Under the pieces are notes generated by a model. The model did not search any database. It was not told the DNA's origin and saw nothing but the letters and a program-made list of their open reading frames with translations. From Hyphomicrobium sp. (GTDB lineage Bacteria; Pseudomonadota; Alphaproteobacteria; Rhizobiales; Hyphomicrobiaceae): a stretch of DNA of 5,031 nt. Each line of letters begins with the position of its first letter. The first letter of the stretch is position 1. The translations under genes were made by a program, and so were the position numbers. Below, piece after piece: positions 1-5,031 of the stretch. The DNA lies in NCBI GenBank assembly GCA_030609245.1, contig JAUWCP010000181.1, forward strand, positions 1 to 5,031, given 5' to 3'.

Positions 1-15
1 CGCTCTCATCCAAAA

Positions 16-45
16 GAAAGAAGCGCCCAACATTGGGCGCCCTTT
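16..45 (-). terminator. Rho-independent terminator after tuf
   Basis: Seen directly: a perfect 8-bp inverted repeat (GCGCCCAA at 23-30, TTGGGCGC at 33-40, two-base centre). The outer GAAAG/CTTTC pairing (41-46 with 16-20) extends it past a small mismatch. On the minus strand the stem is followed by the T-rich run TTCTTTCTTTT. It begins within about 15 nt of the tuf stop codon, where an intrinsic terminator of the operon is expected. It implies that most str transcripts end after tuf and do not run into a following gene such as rpsJ. The T-tract is interrupted by C residues, so termination may be partial. Only 15 bases lie beyond it, too few to identify the next gene. Confidence 0.85.
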
Positions 46-57
46 CGTTTCTCGCCT

Positions 58-1248
58 CTACTCGGTTATCTTGGCCACGACACCTGCCCCAACGGTGCGA
101 CCGCCCTCACGGATGGCGAAGCGAAGCTTCTCCTCCATAGCAATCGGCTGAATGAGCTCGACGTCCATCGTGACGTTGTCGCCCGGCATCACCATTTCCG
201 TGCCCGAGGGCAACGTCACAACGCCGGTCACGTCGGTCGTGCGGAAATAGAACTGCGGACGGTAGTTAGTAAAGAACGGCGTATGGCGGCCACCCTCTTC
301 CTTGGTGAGGATGTAGGCCTCGGCTTTGAACTTCGTGTGCGGCTTCACGGAGCCCGGCTTACACAGCACCTGGCCGCGCTCCACAGCCTCCTTGTCGATG
401 CCGCGCAGGAGGCAGCCTACATTGTCGCCAGCCTCGCCACTGTCGAGCAGTTTGCGGAACATCTCAACGCCGGTTACCGTCGACTTCTGCGTGTCGCGGA
501 TGCCGACGATCTCGACTTCCTCGCCAACCTTGACGACGCCGCGCTCGATGCGGCCCGTCACAACCGTGCCGCGACCCGAGATTGAGAATACGTCCTCGAT
601 CGGCATCAGGAACGGCTGGTCCTTCGCGCGCTCAGGCTGCGGGATGTAGTCATCGACCGCCTTCATGAGCTCCAGGACCGAATTCTTGCCGATCTCGGGG
701 TTCTTATCCTCCAGCGCCATCAGAGCGGACCCCTTGACGATGGGAATGTCGTCGCCAGGGTACTGATACGAGGATAGCAGCTCGCGCAATTCCATCTCCA
801 CGAGCTCAATCAGCTCGGGGTCATCGACCATGTCGATCTTATTGAGGTACACGACAAGTGCCGGCACGCCGACCTGGCGGGCGAGCAAGATGTGCTCGCG
901 CGTCTGCGGCATGGGGCCGTCGGCGGCGGAGACGACAAGAATTGCGCCGTCCATTTGGGCAGCGCCCGTAATCATGTTCTTCACGTAGTCGGCGTGACCT
1001 GGACAGTCGACGTGCGCGTAGTGGCGCTTCTCCGTCTCGTACTCAACGTGCGCCGTGGAAATCGTGATGCCGCGCGCGCGTTCTTCGGGCGCCTTGTCGA
1101 TCTGGTCGTATGCCGTGAACGTTGCACCGCCGGTCTCGGCAAGCGCTTTCGTGATCGCAGCCGTCAGCGTCGTCTTGCCGTGATCGACATGACCGATCGT
1201 ACCAATATTGCAGTGCGGTTTGTTCCGCTCGAATTTCGCTTTGGCCAT
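58..1248 (-). CDS. tuf: Translation elongation factor Tu (EF-Tu)
   Basis: EF-Tu is the cytoplasmic GTPase that carries aminoacyl-tRNA to the ribosomal A site. The 396-residue product is full length (E. coli 394) and collinear with the family. The GTPase domain shows the P-loop GHVDHGKT (19-26), switch I RGITI (59-63), DCPGH with the catalytic His (81-85), NKID (136-139) and SAL (174-176). Beta-barrel domains II and III follow to the C-terminal VGAGVVAKITE. The start is supported by GGAGAG at 1255-1260, six bases upstream, and by the conserved N-terminus MAKAKFERNKPH. It is the last gene of the str operon, 104 nt after fusA and directly before a terminator. Gln125 and the alanine in VGAGVVAK, sites where elfamycin resistance changes occur in other bacteria, look wild type. 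Many alphaproteobacteria carry a second tuf elsewhere; this copy is the str-operon one by position. Confidence 0.99.
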   Translation of the reverse strand: MAKAKFERNKPHCNIGTIGHVDHGKTTLTAAITKALAETGGATFTAYDQIDKAPEERARGITISTAHVEYETEKRHYAHVDCPGHADYVKNMITGAAQMDGAILVVSAADGPMPQTREHILLARQVGVPALVVYLNKIDMVDDPELIELVEMELRELLSSYQYPGDDIPIVKGSALMALEDKNPEIGKNSVLELMKAVDDYIPQPERAKDQPFLMPIEDVFSISGRGTVVTGRIERGVVKVGEEVEIVGIRDTQKSTVTGVEMFRKLLDSGEAGDNVGCLLRGIDKEAVERGQVLCKPGSVKPHTKFKAEAYILTKEEGGRHTPFFTNYRPQFYFRTTDVTGVVTLPSGTEMVMPGDNVTMDVELIQPIAMEEKLRFAIREGGRTVGAGVVAKITE

Positions 1249-1254
1249 CTTAGG

Positions 1255-1260
1255 CTCTCC
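1255..1260 (-). promoter_or_regulatory. Ribosome binding site of tuf
   Basis: GGAGAG lies six bases before the tuf ATG on the minus strand, within the purine-rich stretch AAGGTGGAGAG. It is the strongest Shine-Dalgarno match of the four complete genes here. That fits the high EF-Tu demand relative to EF-G and the ribosomal proteins (inference). Confidence 0.85.
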
Positions 1261-1273
1261 ACCTTCAGTTTTT

Positions 1274-1288
1274 GTTCCCTAAGGGAAC
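1274..1288 (-). repeat. Inverted repeat in the fusA-tuf spacer
   Basis: The 7-base arms GTTCCCT (1274-1280) and AGGGAAC (1282-1288) are perfectly complementary around one central base. As RNA this gives a stem of about five pairs with a five-base loop. On the minus strand it is followed by AAAAA and then the tuf ribosome binding site, so it is not an intrinsic terminator for this operon. It could be an operator-like site, an RNA processing or stability element, or chance. I see no convincing -35/-10 pair in the 104-nt spacer. Confidence 0.5.
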
Positions 1289-1352
1289 CAGTACGTTTCA
1301 CTTGGGCGAGGCGATGCTTCCCTCAATGCGCCTCATCCTGTCCGCCTCACGT

Positions 1353-3443
1353 TCAGGCGTACTTGGCCTTCACTTCGTCCGCCACGTTGCGCGGGACATC
1401 CGAGTAGTGCGCAAACTGCATCGTGTAGGACGCGCGGCCCTGACTCATGGAGCGCAGTTGGCTCACGTATCCAAACATGTTGGCCAGTGGCACAAACGCA
1501 CGGACCACGGTCGCGTTGCCGCGCATTGCCTGACTGCGAATCTGCCCGCGGCGGCTGTTGAGATCGCCGATAACCCCGCCGAGAAAATCACCGGGTGTCA
1601 CCACCTCGACGTCCATGATCGGCTCCAGCAGCTTCACACCTGCCTTTTCACATCCTTCTCTCACGGCAGAGCGCGCGGAAATCTCGAAGGCGATGGCCGA
1701 AGAGTCGACTTCGTGGAAGGCTCCATCATACAGCGTCGCCTTCATGTCGACCATCGGGAAGCCGATGAGGACACCGCTATCCCAAACCGACCGGATACCC
1801 TTCTCCACGCCGGGGATGTATTCCTTCGGAACCGCGCCGCCGGCAATTTCGGCAGAAAATTCGTTGCCCTTACCGGTCTCGTTAGGCTCCATTCGCAGCT
1901 TGACGCGTGCAAATTGCCCCGTGCCGCCAGTCTGCTTCTTGTGAGTGTAGTCGACTTCCGTCGGCTTCACGAGCGTCTCGCGATAGGCCACCTGCGGTGC
2001 GCCGACGTTGGCCTCCACGCCGTAGACGCGCTTCAAGATGTCGACCTTGATGTCTAGGTGAAGCTCGCCCATGCCGCGCAGGATCGTCTCGCCCGACTCC
2101 TGATCGACCGCCACTCGGAATGAGGGATCTTCGATCGACATGGTGTTGAGCGCCATGGACATCTTCTCCTGATCGACCTTGGTCTTGGGCTCGATTTTCA
2201 TCTCGATGACGGGACTGGGGAAATCCATCTTCTCCAGAAGCACTGGCTTATTGGGGTCGCACAGTGTCTCGCCCGTGCGTGTGTCCTTAAGCCCCGAGAT
2301 GGCGATGATGTCGCCCGCGTACGCTTCCTTGATCTCCTCGCGATCGGCGGCATGCATCAGATACATGCGTCCCACGCGCTCCTTCTTGTTACGCGTCGTA
2401 TTGGCAAGATGCTGGCCGTTCACCACCTTGCCGGAGTAGATGCGGCAGAAGGTGATTGAGCCAACGTGCTCAAAGCTCATGATCTTGAACGCCAGCATCG
2501 ACAGCGGATCGCTGTCCACCGGTTTGCGCAGCACGGGCTCATCGGTTTCGGGATCGACGCCTTTGAAGGCCTCACGATCCGACGGTGCCGGCAGGAAGTC
2601 GACGACGGCATCGAGCAGCGGCTGCACGCCCTTATTCTTGAATGCGGAGCCACACATCATCGGATAGAAAGTGGCCGAAACTGTTGCCTTGCGGATTAGG
2701 CTGCGCAGCGTGTCAACGTCGGGTTCTTTACCCTCAAGGTAGCTTTCCATCACGGCGTCATCCATCTCGACGGCCGCCTCAATCATCGCTGCTCGGAACT
2801 CGGCTGCGCGTTCTTTGAGGTCGTCAGGAATCTCCTCCACTTCCATTTTGGCGTCTTTGCCTTCGCTGTTCCAGACGTAGGCTTTCATGGTGATGAGATC
2901 GACGACGCCTTTGAAATCGGCCTCCGCGCCGATGGGCAGCTGGATCGGCACAGTACGAGCGCCGAGTTTCTCCTTGATGTCCGAAACGCACATGTAGAAG
3001 TCGGCGCCGGTCTTATCCATCTTGTTGGCGAAGATGATACGCGGCACACCATACTTGTCGCCCTGGCGCCAAACTGTCTCGGTCTGCGGCTCGACGCCTT
3101 GGTTGGAGTCCAGCACGCATACAGCGCCGTCGAGCACACGCAAGCTACGCTCCACCTCGATGGTGAAGTCCACGTGCCCTGGCGTGTCGATGATGTTCAA
3201 GCGGCGCTTTCTGCCATCGCGGCCCGGCCAGAAGCAGGTCGTTGCGGCCGAAGTGATCGTGATGCCACGCTCCGCCTCCTGCTCCATGAAGTCCATGGTT
3301 GCAGCACCGTCGTGCACTTCGCCGATCTTATAGGACCGGCCGCTGTAATAGAGGATCCGCTCAGTCGTCGTCGTCTTTCCAGCATCGATGTGAGCCATGA
3401 TGCCGAAGTTGCGGTAGTCCTCGATTGCGTATTCGCGGGCCAT
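1353..3443 (-). CDS. fusA: Translation elongation factor G (EF-G)
   Basis: EF-G is the cytoplasmic GTPase that drives translocation of tRNA and mRNA and, with RRF, splits ribosomes for recycling. The 696-residue product matches the usual family length. The G domain shows AHIDAGKT (17-24), RGITI (59-63), DTPGH (86-90) and NKMD (140-143). The C-terminal half contains the domain III region with SIEDPSFRV and GMGELHLD, domain IV starting near the KKQTGGTGQFARV segment, and domain V with EPIMDVEVVTP and GDLNSRRG. The ATG start gives the conserved MAREYAIEDYRNFGIMAHIDAGKT-type N-terminus. It lies 21 nt after the rpsG stop, so the two are almost certainly co-transcribed. The single unbroken frame and classic str position point to canonical FusA and not a paralogue such as FusB-like EF-G2 or a TetM-type protection protein. 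Confidence 0.99.
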   Translation of the reverse strand: MAREYAIEDYRNFGIMAHIDAGKTTTTERILYYSGRSYKIGEVHDGAATMDFMEQEAERGITITSAATTCFWPGRDGRKRRLNIIDTPGHVDFTIEVERSLRVLDGAVCVLDSNQGVEPQTETVWRQGDKYGVPRIIFANKMDKTGADFYMCVSDIKEKLGARTVPIQLPIGAEADFKGVVDLITMKAYVWNSEGKDAKMEVEEIPDDLKERAAEFRAAMIEAAVEMDDAVMESYLEGKEPDVDTLRSLIRKATVSATFYPMMCGSAFKNKGVQPLLDAVVDFLPAPSDREAFKGVDPETDEPVLRKPVDSDPLSMLAFKIMSFEHVGSITFCRIYSGKVVNGQHLANTTRNKKERVGRMYLMHAADREEIKEAYAGDIIAISGLKDTRTGETLCDPNKPVLLEKMDFPSPVIEMKIEPKTKVDQEKMSMALNTMSIEDPSFRVAVDQESGETILRGMGELHLDIKVDILKRVYGVEANVGAPQVAYRETLVKPTEVDYTHKKQTGGTGQFARVKLRMEPNETGKGNEFSAEIAGGAVPKEYIPGVEKGIRSVWDSGVLIGFPMVDMKATLYDGAFHEVDSSAIAFEISARSAVREGCEKAGVKLLEPIMDVEVVTPGDFLGGVIGDLNSRRGQIRSQAMRGNATVVRAFVPLANMFGYVSQLRSMSQGRASYTMQFAHYSDVPRNVADEVKAKYA

Positions 3444-3451
3444 GCTTTGTA

Positions 3452-3455
3452 TTCC
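3452..3455 (-). promoter_or_regulatory. Weak ribosome binding site of fusA
   Basis: The only Shine-Dalgarno-like motif in the 21-nt rpsG-fusA gap is GGAA, eight bases before the fusA ATG. With such a short gap and weak motif, translational coupling to rpsG is plausible (inference). Confidence 0.5.
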
Positions 3456-3464
3456 GAAAACCTG

Positions 3465-3935
3465 TTACCAGCGGTAATGAGAGAAGGCCCGGTTGGCCTC
3501 TGCCATCTTGTGCGTATCTTCTCGCTTCTTGACTGCCGTCCCTCGGTTGTTGGCGGCGTCCAAAAGCTCTCCCGATAGTCTGTCGACCATCGTATTCTCA
3601 TTGCGCGCGCGCGCGGCCGTGATGAGCCAGCGAATTGCCAACGCTTGGCGGCGCTCCACGCGCACTTCGACAGGTACCTGATAGGTGGCACCGCCGACAC
3701 GGCGCGAGCGCACCTCGAGGGTCGGCATGACGTTGTCGAGCGCCTGACGGAAAAGCTGCACGGGATCCGACTTCGCCTTGGTCTCCATGCGATCGAATGC
3801 GCCGTAGACAATGCGCTCGGCGACGGATTTCTTGCCCTGGTTCATCACCGCGTTCATGAACTTGGTGATGACGATTTCGCCAAACTTCGGGTCGGGATTG
3901 ACCTCGCGTTTTTCGGCCCTGTGACGACGGGACAT
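3465..3935 (-). CDS. rpsG: 30S ribosomal protein S7
   Basis: S7 is a primary binder of the 3' major domain of 16S rRNA. It nucleates assembly of the 30S head and contacts E-site tRNA and mRNA. The 156-residue product has the expected length. It begins MSRRHRAEKREV and keeps the conserved blocks KFMNAVMNQGKKSVAERIVY, VRSRRVGGATYQVPVEV and the TMVDRLSGELLDAANNRG region, ending AFSHYRW. AAGGA at 3946-3950, ten bases upstream, supports the ATG. In E. coli S7 is the autogenous repressor of the str operon, acting on the rpsL-rpsG spacer; whether this homologue does so is not shown by the sequence. Confidence 0.99.
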   Translation of the reverse strand: MSRRHRAEKREVNPDPKFGEIVITKFMNAVMNQGKKSVAERIVYGAFDRMETKAKSDPVQLFRQALDNVMPTLEVRSRRVGGATYQVPVEVRVERRQALAIRWLITAARARNENTMVDRLSGELLDAANNRGTAVKKREDTHKMAEANRAFSHYRW

Positions 3936-3945
3936 TGCTTCTTCG

Positions 3946-3950
3946 TCCTT
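3946..3950 (-). promoter_or_regulatory. Ribosome binding site of rpsG
   Basis: AAGGA, ten bases before the rpsG ATG on the minus strand, in the unpaired purine-rich stretch after the last of three spacer hairpins. The spacing is slightly long but usable. Confidence 0.65.
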
Positions 3951-3971
3951 CGCTTCAATCTCTCAACAACA

Positions 3972-3993
3972 ATGGGCCGCTTTCCCGGCCCAT
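3972..3993 (-). repeat. Hairpin C of the rpsL-rpsG spacer
   Basis: Perfect 8-bp stem ATGGGCCG (3972-3979) with CGGCCCAT (3986-3993), six-base loop. On the minus strand it is followed by TGTTGTTGAGAGA, which is only mildly U-rich. A weak attenuator or an RNA processing structure fits better than a full terminator. It is the hairpin closest to the rpsG ribosome binding site. Confidence 0.65.
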
Positions 3994-4019
3994 GGATCTC
4001 CGCCTTCGCGGAGATGATC
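3990..4019 (+). repeat. REP-like palindromic repeat (WIPAFAGMT-type)
   Basis: The core is a perfect 8-bp palindrome, ATCTCCGC (3996-4003) and GCGGAGAT (4008-4015), around the loop CTTC, flanked by CCATGG and GATC. Read on the plus strand from 3991 it spells W-I-S-A-F-A-E-M-I in one frame. This is very close to W-I-P-A-F-A-G-M-T, the well-known spurious translation of a dispersed intergenic palindrome common in proteobacterial genomes. The match in both structure and frame is why I call it a REP-type element and not a plain hairpin. Family membership is recalled knowledge; a genome-wide copy count was not possible here. Confidence 0.65.
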
Positions 4020-4032
4020 GCCAGCGGCGATC
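4016..4032 (-). repeat. Hairpin A overlapping the rpsL stop codon
   Basis: Perfect 7-bp stem GATCGCC (4016-4022) with GGCGATC (4026-4032) and a three-base loop. Its first arm on the transcript starts in the rpsL UGA stop codon (4031-4033). A ribosome terminating on rpsL would therefore cover and open this stem, which could matter for re-initiation at rpsG (inference). Confidence 0.65.
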
Positions 4033-4402
4033 ACTTCGGCCGCTTGGCTCCGTACTTCGAACGCCGCTGTTTGCGGCCCGCTACGCCTTGCGTATCGAGC
4101 ACGCCGCGTACGACGTGATAGCGGACGCCTGGAAGATCTTTCACGCGGCCGCCTCGAATGAGCACCACGGAGTGCTCCTGCAGATTATGACCCTCACCGG
4201 GAATGTAGCCGATCACCTCGTGGCCGTTGGTCAGGCGGATCTTGGCAACTTTGCGCAAAGCGGAGTTCGGCTTCTTCGGCGTCGTTGTATACACGCGCGT
4301 GCACACACCGCGCTTCTGAGGGCACGCCTCCATGTGGCGCGACTTCTCGCGGTATGTCTTCTGACCCCGAGGCTTCCGGATCAATTGTTGTATCGTCGGC
4401 AT
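4031..4402 (-). CDS. rpsL: 30S ribosomal protein S12
   Basis: S12 lies at the decoding centre of the 30S subunit and helps control accuracy. The 123-residue product begins MPTIQQLIRKPR, shows CPQKRGVCTRVYTTTPKKPNSALRK and GEGHNLQEHSVV, and ends RRSKYGAKRPK. Lys43 and Lys88 (Met counted as 1) are the ancestral residues, so the classic streptomycin-resistance substitutions at these sites are absent. Asp89, the residue methylthiolated by RimO in E. coli, is present. An in-frame GTG at 4474 would add 24 residues, but that extension has no S12 homology and no Shine-Dalgarno; the ATG at 4402 gives the family length. The ribosome binding signal GGACAAGG (4406-4413) is modest. First gene of the str operon proper, 95 nt before rpsG. 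Confidence 0.99.
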   Translation of the reverse strand: MPTIQQLIRKPRGQKTYREKSRHMEACPQKRGVCTRVYTTTPKKPNSALRKVAKIRLTNGHEVIGYIPGEGHNLQEHSVVLIRGGRVKDLPGVRYHVVRGVLDTQGVAGRKQRRSKYGAKRPK

Positions 4403-4645
4403 TCGCCTTGTCCGTCCCAGTCCACGTTTGCCGGTTTGAAACGCGCATGCGCCAAGCCGACCCTGCCTTGCCACGCTGACCCAGCGCGCCCGGCACGAAA
4501 AAACCAGAGGACCATACAGCTCTCAAAGGAACCGCAGATCTTGGTTCGAATTTTTCCTCTGCTTTGCGACGGCAGCGTCTAGGCCCGGAAAGGCAGCCCT
4601 TAAATGCTGCGCAATTGGTCTACCACCTACCGTGAGAGTGCGAGA

Positions 4646-4674
4646 CCTATATACAGAGCGCCAAATGCGGTCAA
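4646..4674 (-). promoter_or_regulatory. Candidate main str promoter (downstream)
   Basis: TTGACC (4669-4674) and TATAGG (4646-4651) are separated by 17 bases on the minus strand. The -35 has the TTGAC core that alphaproteobacterial sigma70-type promoters favour; the -10 matches 4 of 6 consensus bases. A TATATA two bases earlier in the transcript direction is an alternative -10 with a 15-base spacer. Predicted start about 4638-4640, giving a leader of about 235 nt to rpsL. Confidence 0.7.
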
Positions 4675-4683
4675 CACCCAGCG

Positions 4684-4711
4684 ATTATCGAAAGCCAAAT
4701 TTTTTTGCCAA
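4684..4711 (-). promoter_or_regulatory. Candidate upstream str promoter
   Basis: TTGGCA (4706-4711) and GATAAT (4684-4689) each match consensus at 5 of 6 bases, with a 16-base spacer that includes an AAAAAAATTT tract. The predicted start is near 4677, just upstream of the downstream promoter's -35, so the two would be tandem with -10 elements 38 bp apart. The A-tract also lies upstream of the downstream promoter and could act as an UP-like or bent element for it, so the two readings compete. Confidence 0.5.
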
Positions 4712-4815
4712 ACTCTGGCAGGCCCCTGCTGCCGGGCCGACCCCCGCTTTGAACCAGGTTAGGGGCACCGGCGAAGGCGAGTGCGACCGCCTCGGCGCCC
4801 GCACCCAGGTCTCTA

Positions 4816-4840
4816 CATATATATGCCGCCCGCAGGGGCG
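4816..4840 (-). repeat. Hairpin and AT palindrome after rpoC stop
   Basis: Directly after the rpoC TAG, CGCCC/GGGCG (4836-4840 with 4827-4831, four-base loop) can form a short stem. It is followed by the perfect 10-base palindrome CATATATATG (4816-4825). There is no T-run, so this is not a convincing intrinsic terminator for rpoBC; read-through into str is possible. Confidence 0.4.
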
Positions 4841-5031
4841 CTATTCGACGGCCTCCTCAGTTGGGCGCCGGCGCCGGCGTACCGGCGCCACACTTGGACC
4901 GGCAAGCGCCTTTTCCGCGTCAGCCTTGGCCTGCTCACGCGCGATAAGCTCGTCGCGTTTGGCGGCAATCTTGCGGAGCCGGCGCAAAGTCCCGCCCGTC
5001 CCTGCCGGGATGAGGCGGCCAACGATCACAT
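4841..5031 (-). CDS. rpoC: RNA polymerase beta' subunit, C-terminal end (partial)
   Basis: Only the last 63 residues are present; the gene continues past the right edge of the window. The first visible codon is GTG, but it is an internal valine and not a start: VIVGRLIPAGTGG is the conserved C-terminal motif of beta' (E. coli has NVIVGRLIPAGTG), and the preceding bases AT fit the expected Asn codon. After the motif comes a charged, probably helical tail (LRRLRKIAAKRDELIAREQAKADAEK in part) and then a proline/arginine-rich end with five consecutive arginines and EEAVE. This tail is not conserved between bacterial groups. Beta' forms part of the catalytic core of RNA polymerase. The rpoC-rpsL neighbourhood is the standard rpoBC-str arrangement. 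Confidence 0.95.
   Translation of the reverse strand, partial: VIVGRLIPAGTGGTLRRLRKIAAKRDELIAREQAKADAEKALAGPSVAPVRRRRRPTEEAVE

Larger units (their letters stand above)
4403..4840 (-). other. Non-coding rpoC-rpsL region with long rpsL leader
   Basis: This 438-bp stretch has no supportable gene. From the rpoC stop it holds: a short hairpin and an AT palindrome (4816-4840); an imperfect GC-rich inverted repeat (4770-4773, 4775-4779 against 4788-4792, 4796-4799); a 5-bp hairpin (4717-4721/4729-4733); and two candidate promoters (4646-4711). After these comes a leader of about 235 nt. The leader has only small stems: GCAGC/GCTGC (4593-4597/4606-4610), GACG/CGTC (4568-4571/4576-4579) and GAACC/GGTTC (4529-4533/4543-4547). 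I recognise no riboswitch or tRNA. Base composition around 4500-4710 is more AT-rich than the genes. Confidence 0.7.

Noticed and set aside
1272..2057. Long open frame on the plus strand opposite the fusA 3' part
   Set aside because: It lies antisense to the fully conserved fusA, has no recognisable motif, and is a normal by-product of high-GC codon usage. The other plus-strand frames opposite tuf, fusA and rpsG are rejected for the same reason.
4403..4474. 24-residue N-terminal extension of S12 from a GTG at 4474
   Set aside because: S12 proteins start at MPT and are 123-124 residues long; the extension lacks homology and a ribosome binding site.
4498..4524. Possible attenuator in the rpsL leader (stem followed by TTTTTT)
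   Set aside because: The T-run is real, but the only stem before it is four base pairs with a ten-base loop, too weak for an intrinsic terminator.
4194..4526. Minus-strand open frame from the rpsL leader into rpsL in another frame
   Set aside because: It starts with TTG without a Shine-Dalgarno, overlaps most of rpsL out of frame and shows no known motif; best explained as a shadow of rpsL.
4541..4620. tRNA-like fragments (GGTTCGAAT near 4543 and GCAATTGGTCTACC near 4611)
   Set aside because: No T-stem, anticodon arm or acceptor pairing could be built on either strand; the resemblance is limited to short motifs.
4717..4733. rpoBC terminator candidate (GGCAG/CTGCC hairpin)
   Set aside because: On the minus strand the stem is followed by AGAGTTTGGCAAAAAAA and not a T-run, so intrinsic termination is not supported.

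Overview
This window is the conserved str (streptomycin) operon of a bacterium, all on the minus strand. Read in the direction of transcription, from right to left, it holds the 3' end of rpoC, then rpsL (S12), rpsG (S7), fusA (EF-G) and tuf (EF-Tu). The proteins look alphaproteobacterial: an S12 beginning MPTIQQLIRKPR and ending SKYGAKRPK, a 696-residue EF-G with GFPMVDMKATLYDGAFHEVD, and a 396-residue EF-Tu. High GC content in the genes agrees with this. I cannot name an order or genus from the sequence alone.

Layout: 4841-5031 is the rpoC C-terminus, cut by the window edge. 4403-4840 is a 438-bp non-coding stretch with two candidate sigma70-type promoters in tandem (-10 elements at 4684-4689 and 4646-4651). 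It also gives rpsL a leader of about 235 nt. rpsL is 4031-4402; its start is set by the conserved S12 N-terminus and not by an in-frame GTG upstream. A 95-nt rpsL-rpsG spacer holds three back-to-back hairpins, and the middle part looks like a dispersed proteobacterial REP-type repeat. rpsG is 3465-3935, fusA is 1353-3443 (21-nt gap) and tuf is 58-1248 (104-nt gap with an inverted repeat). A rho-independent terminator at about 16-45 closes the operon.

Together these genes supply the decoding centre of the 30S subunit (S12), the head-organising protein of the 30S (S7), the translocase (EF-G) and the aminoacyl-tRNA carrier (EF-Tu), next to the RNA polymerase beta' gene. Every protein has its expected length and intact key motifs.

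I found no previously undescribed system here. The points worth a second look are non-coding: the REP-like element sitting where E. coli has its S7 feedback site, the tandem promoters with a long leader, and the inverted repeat before tuf.
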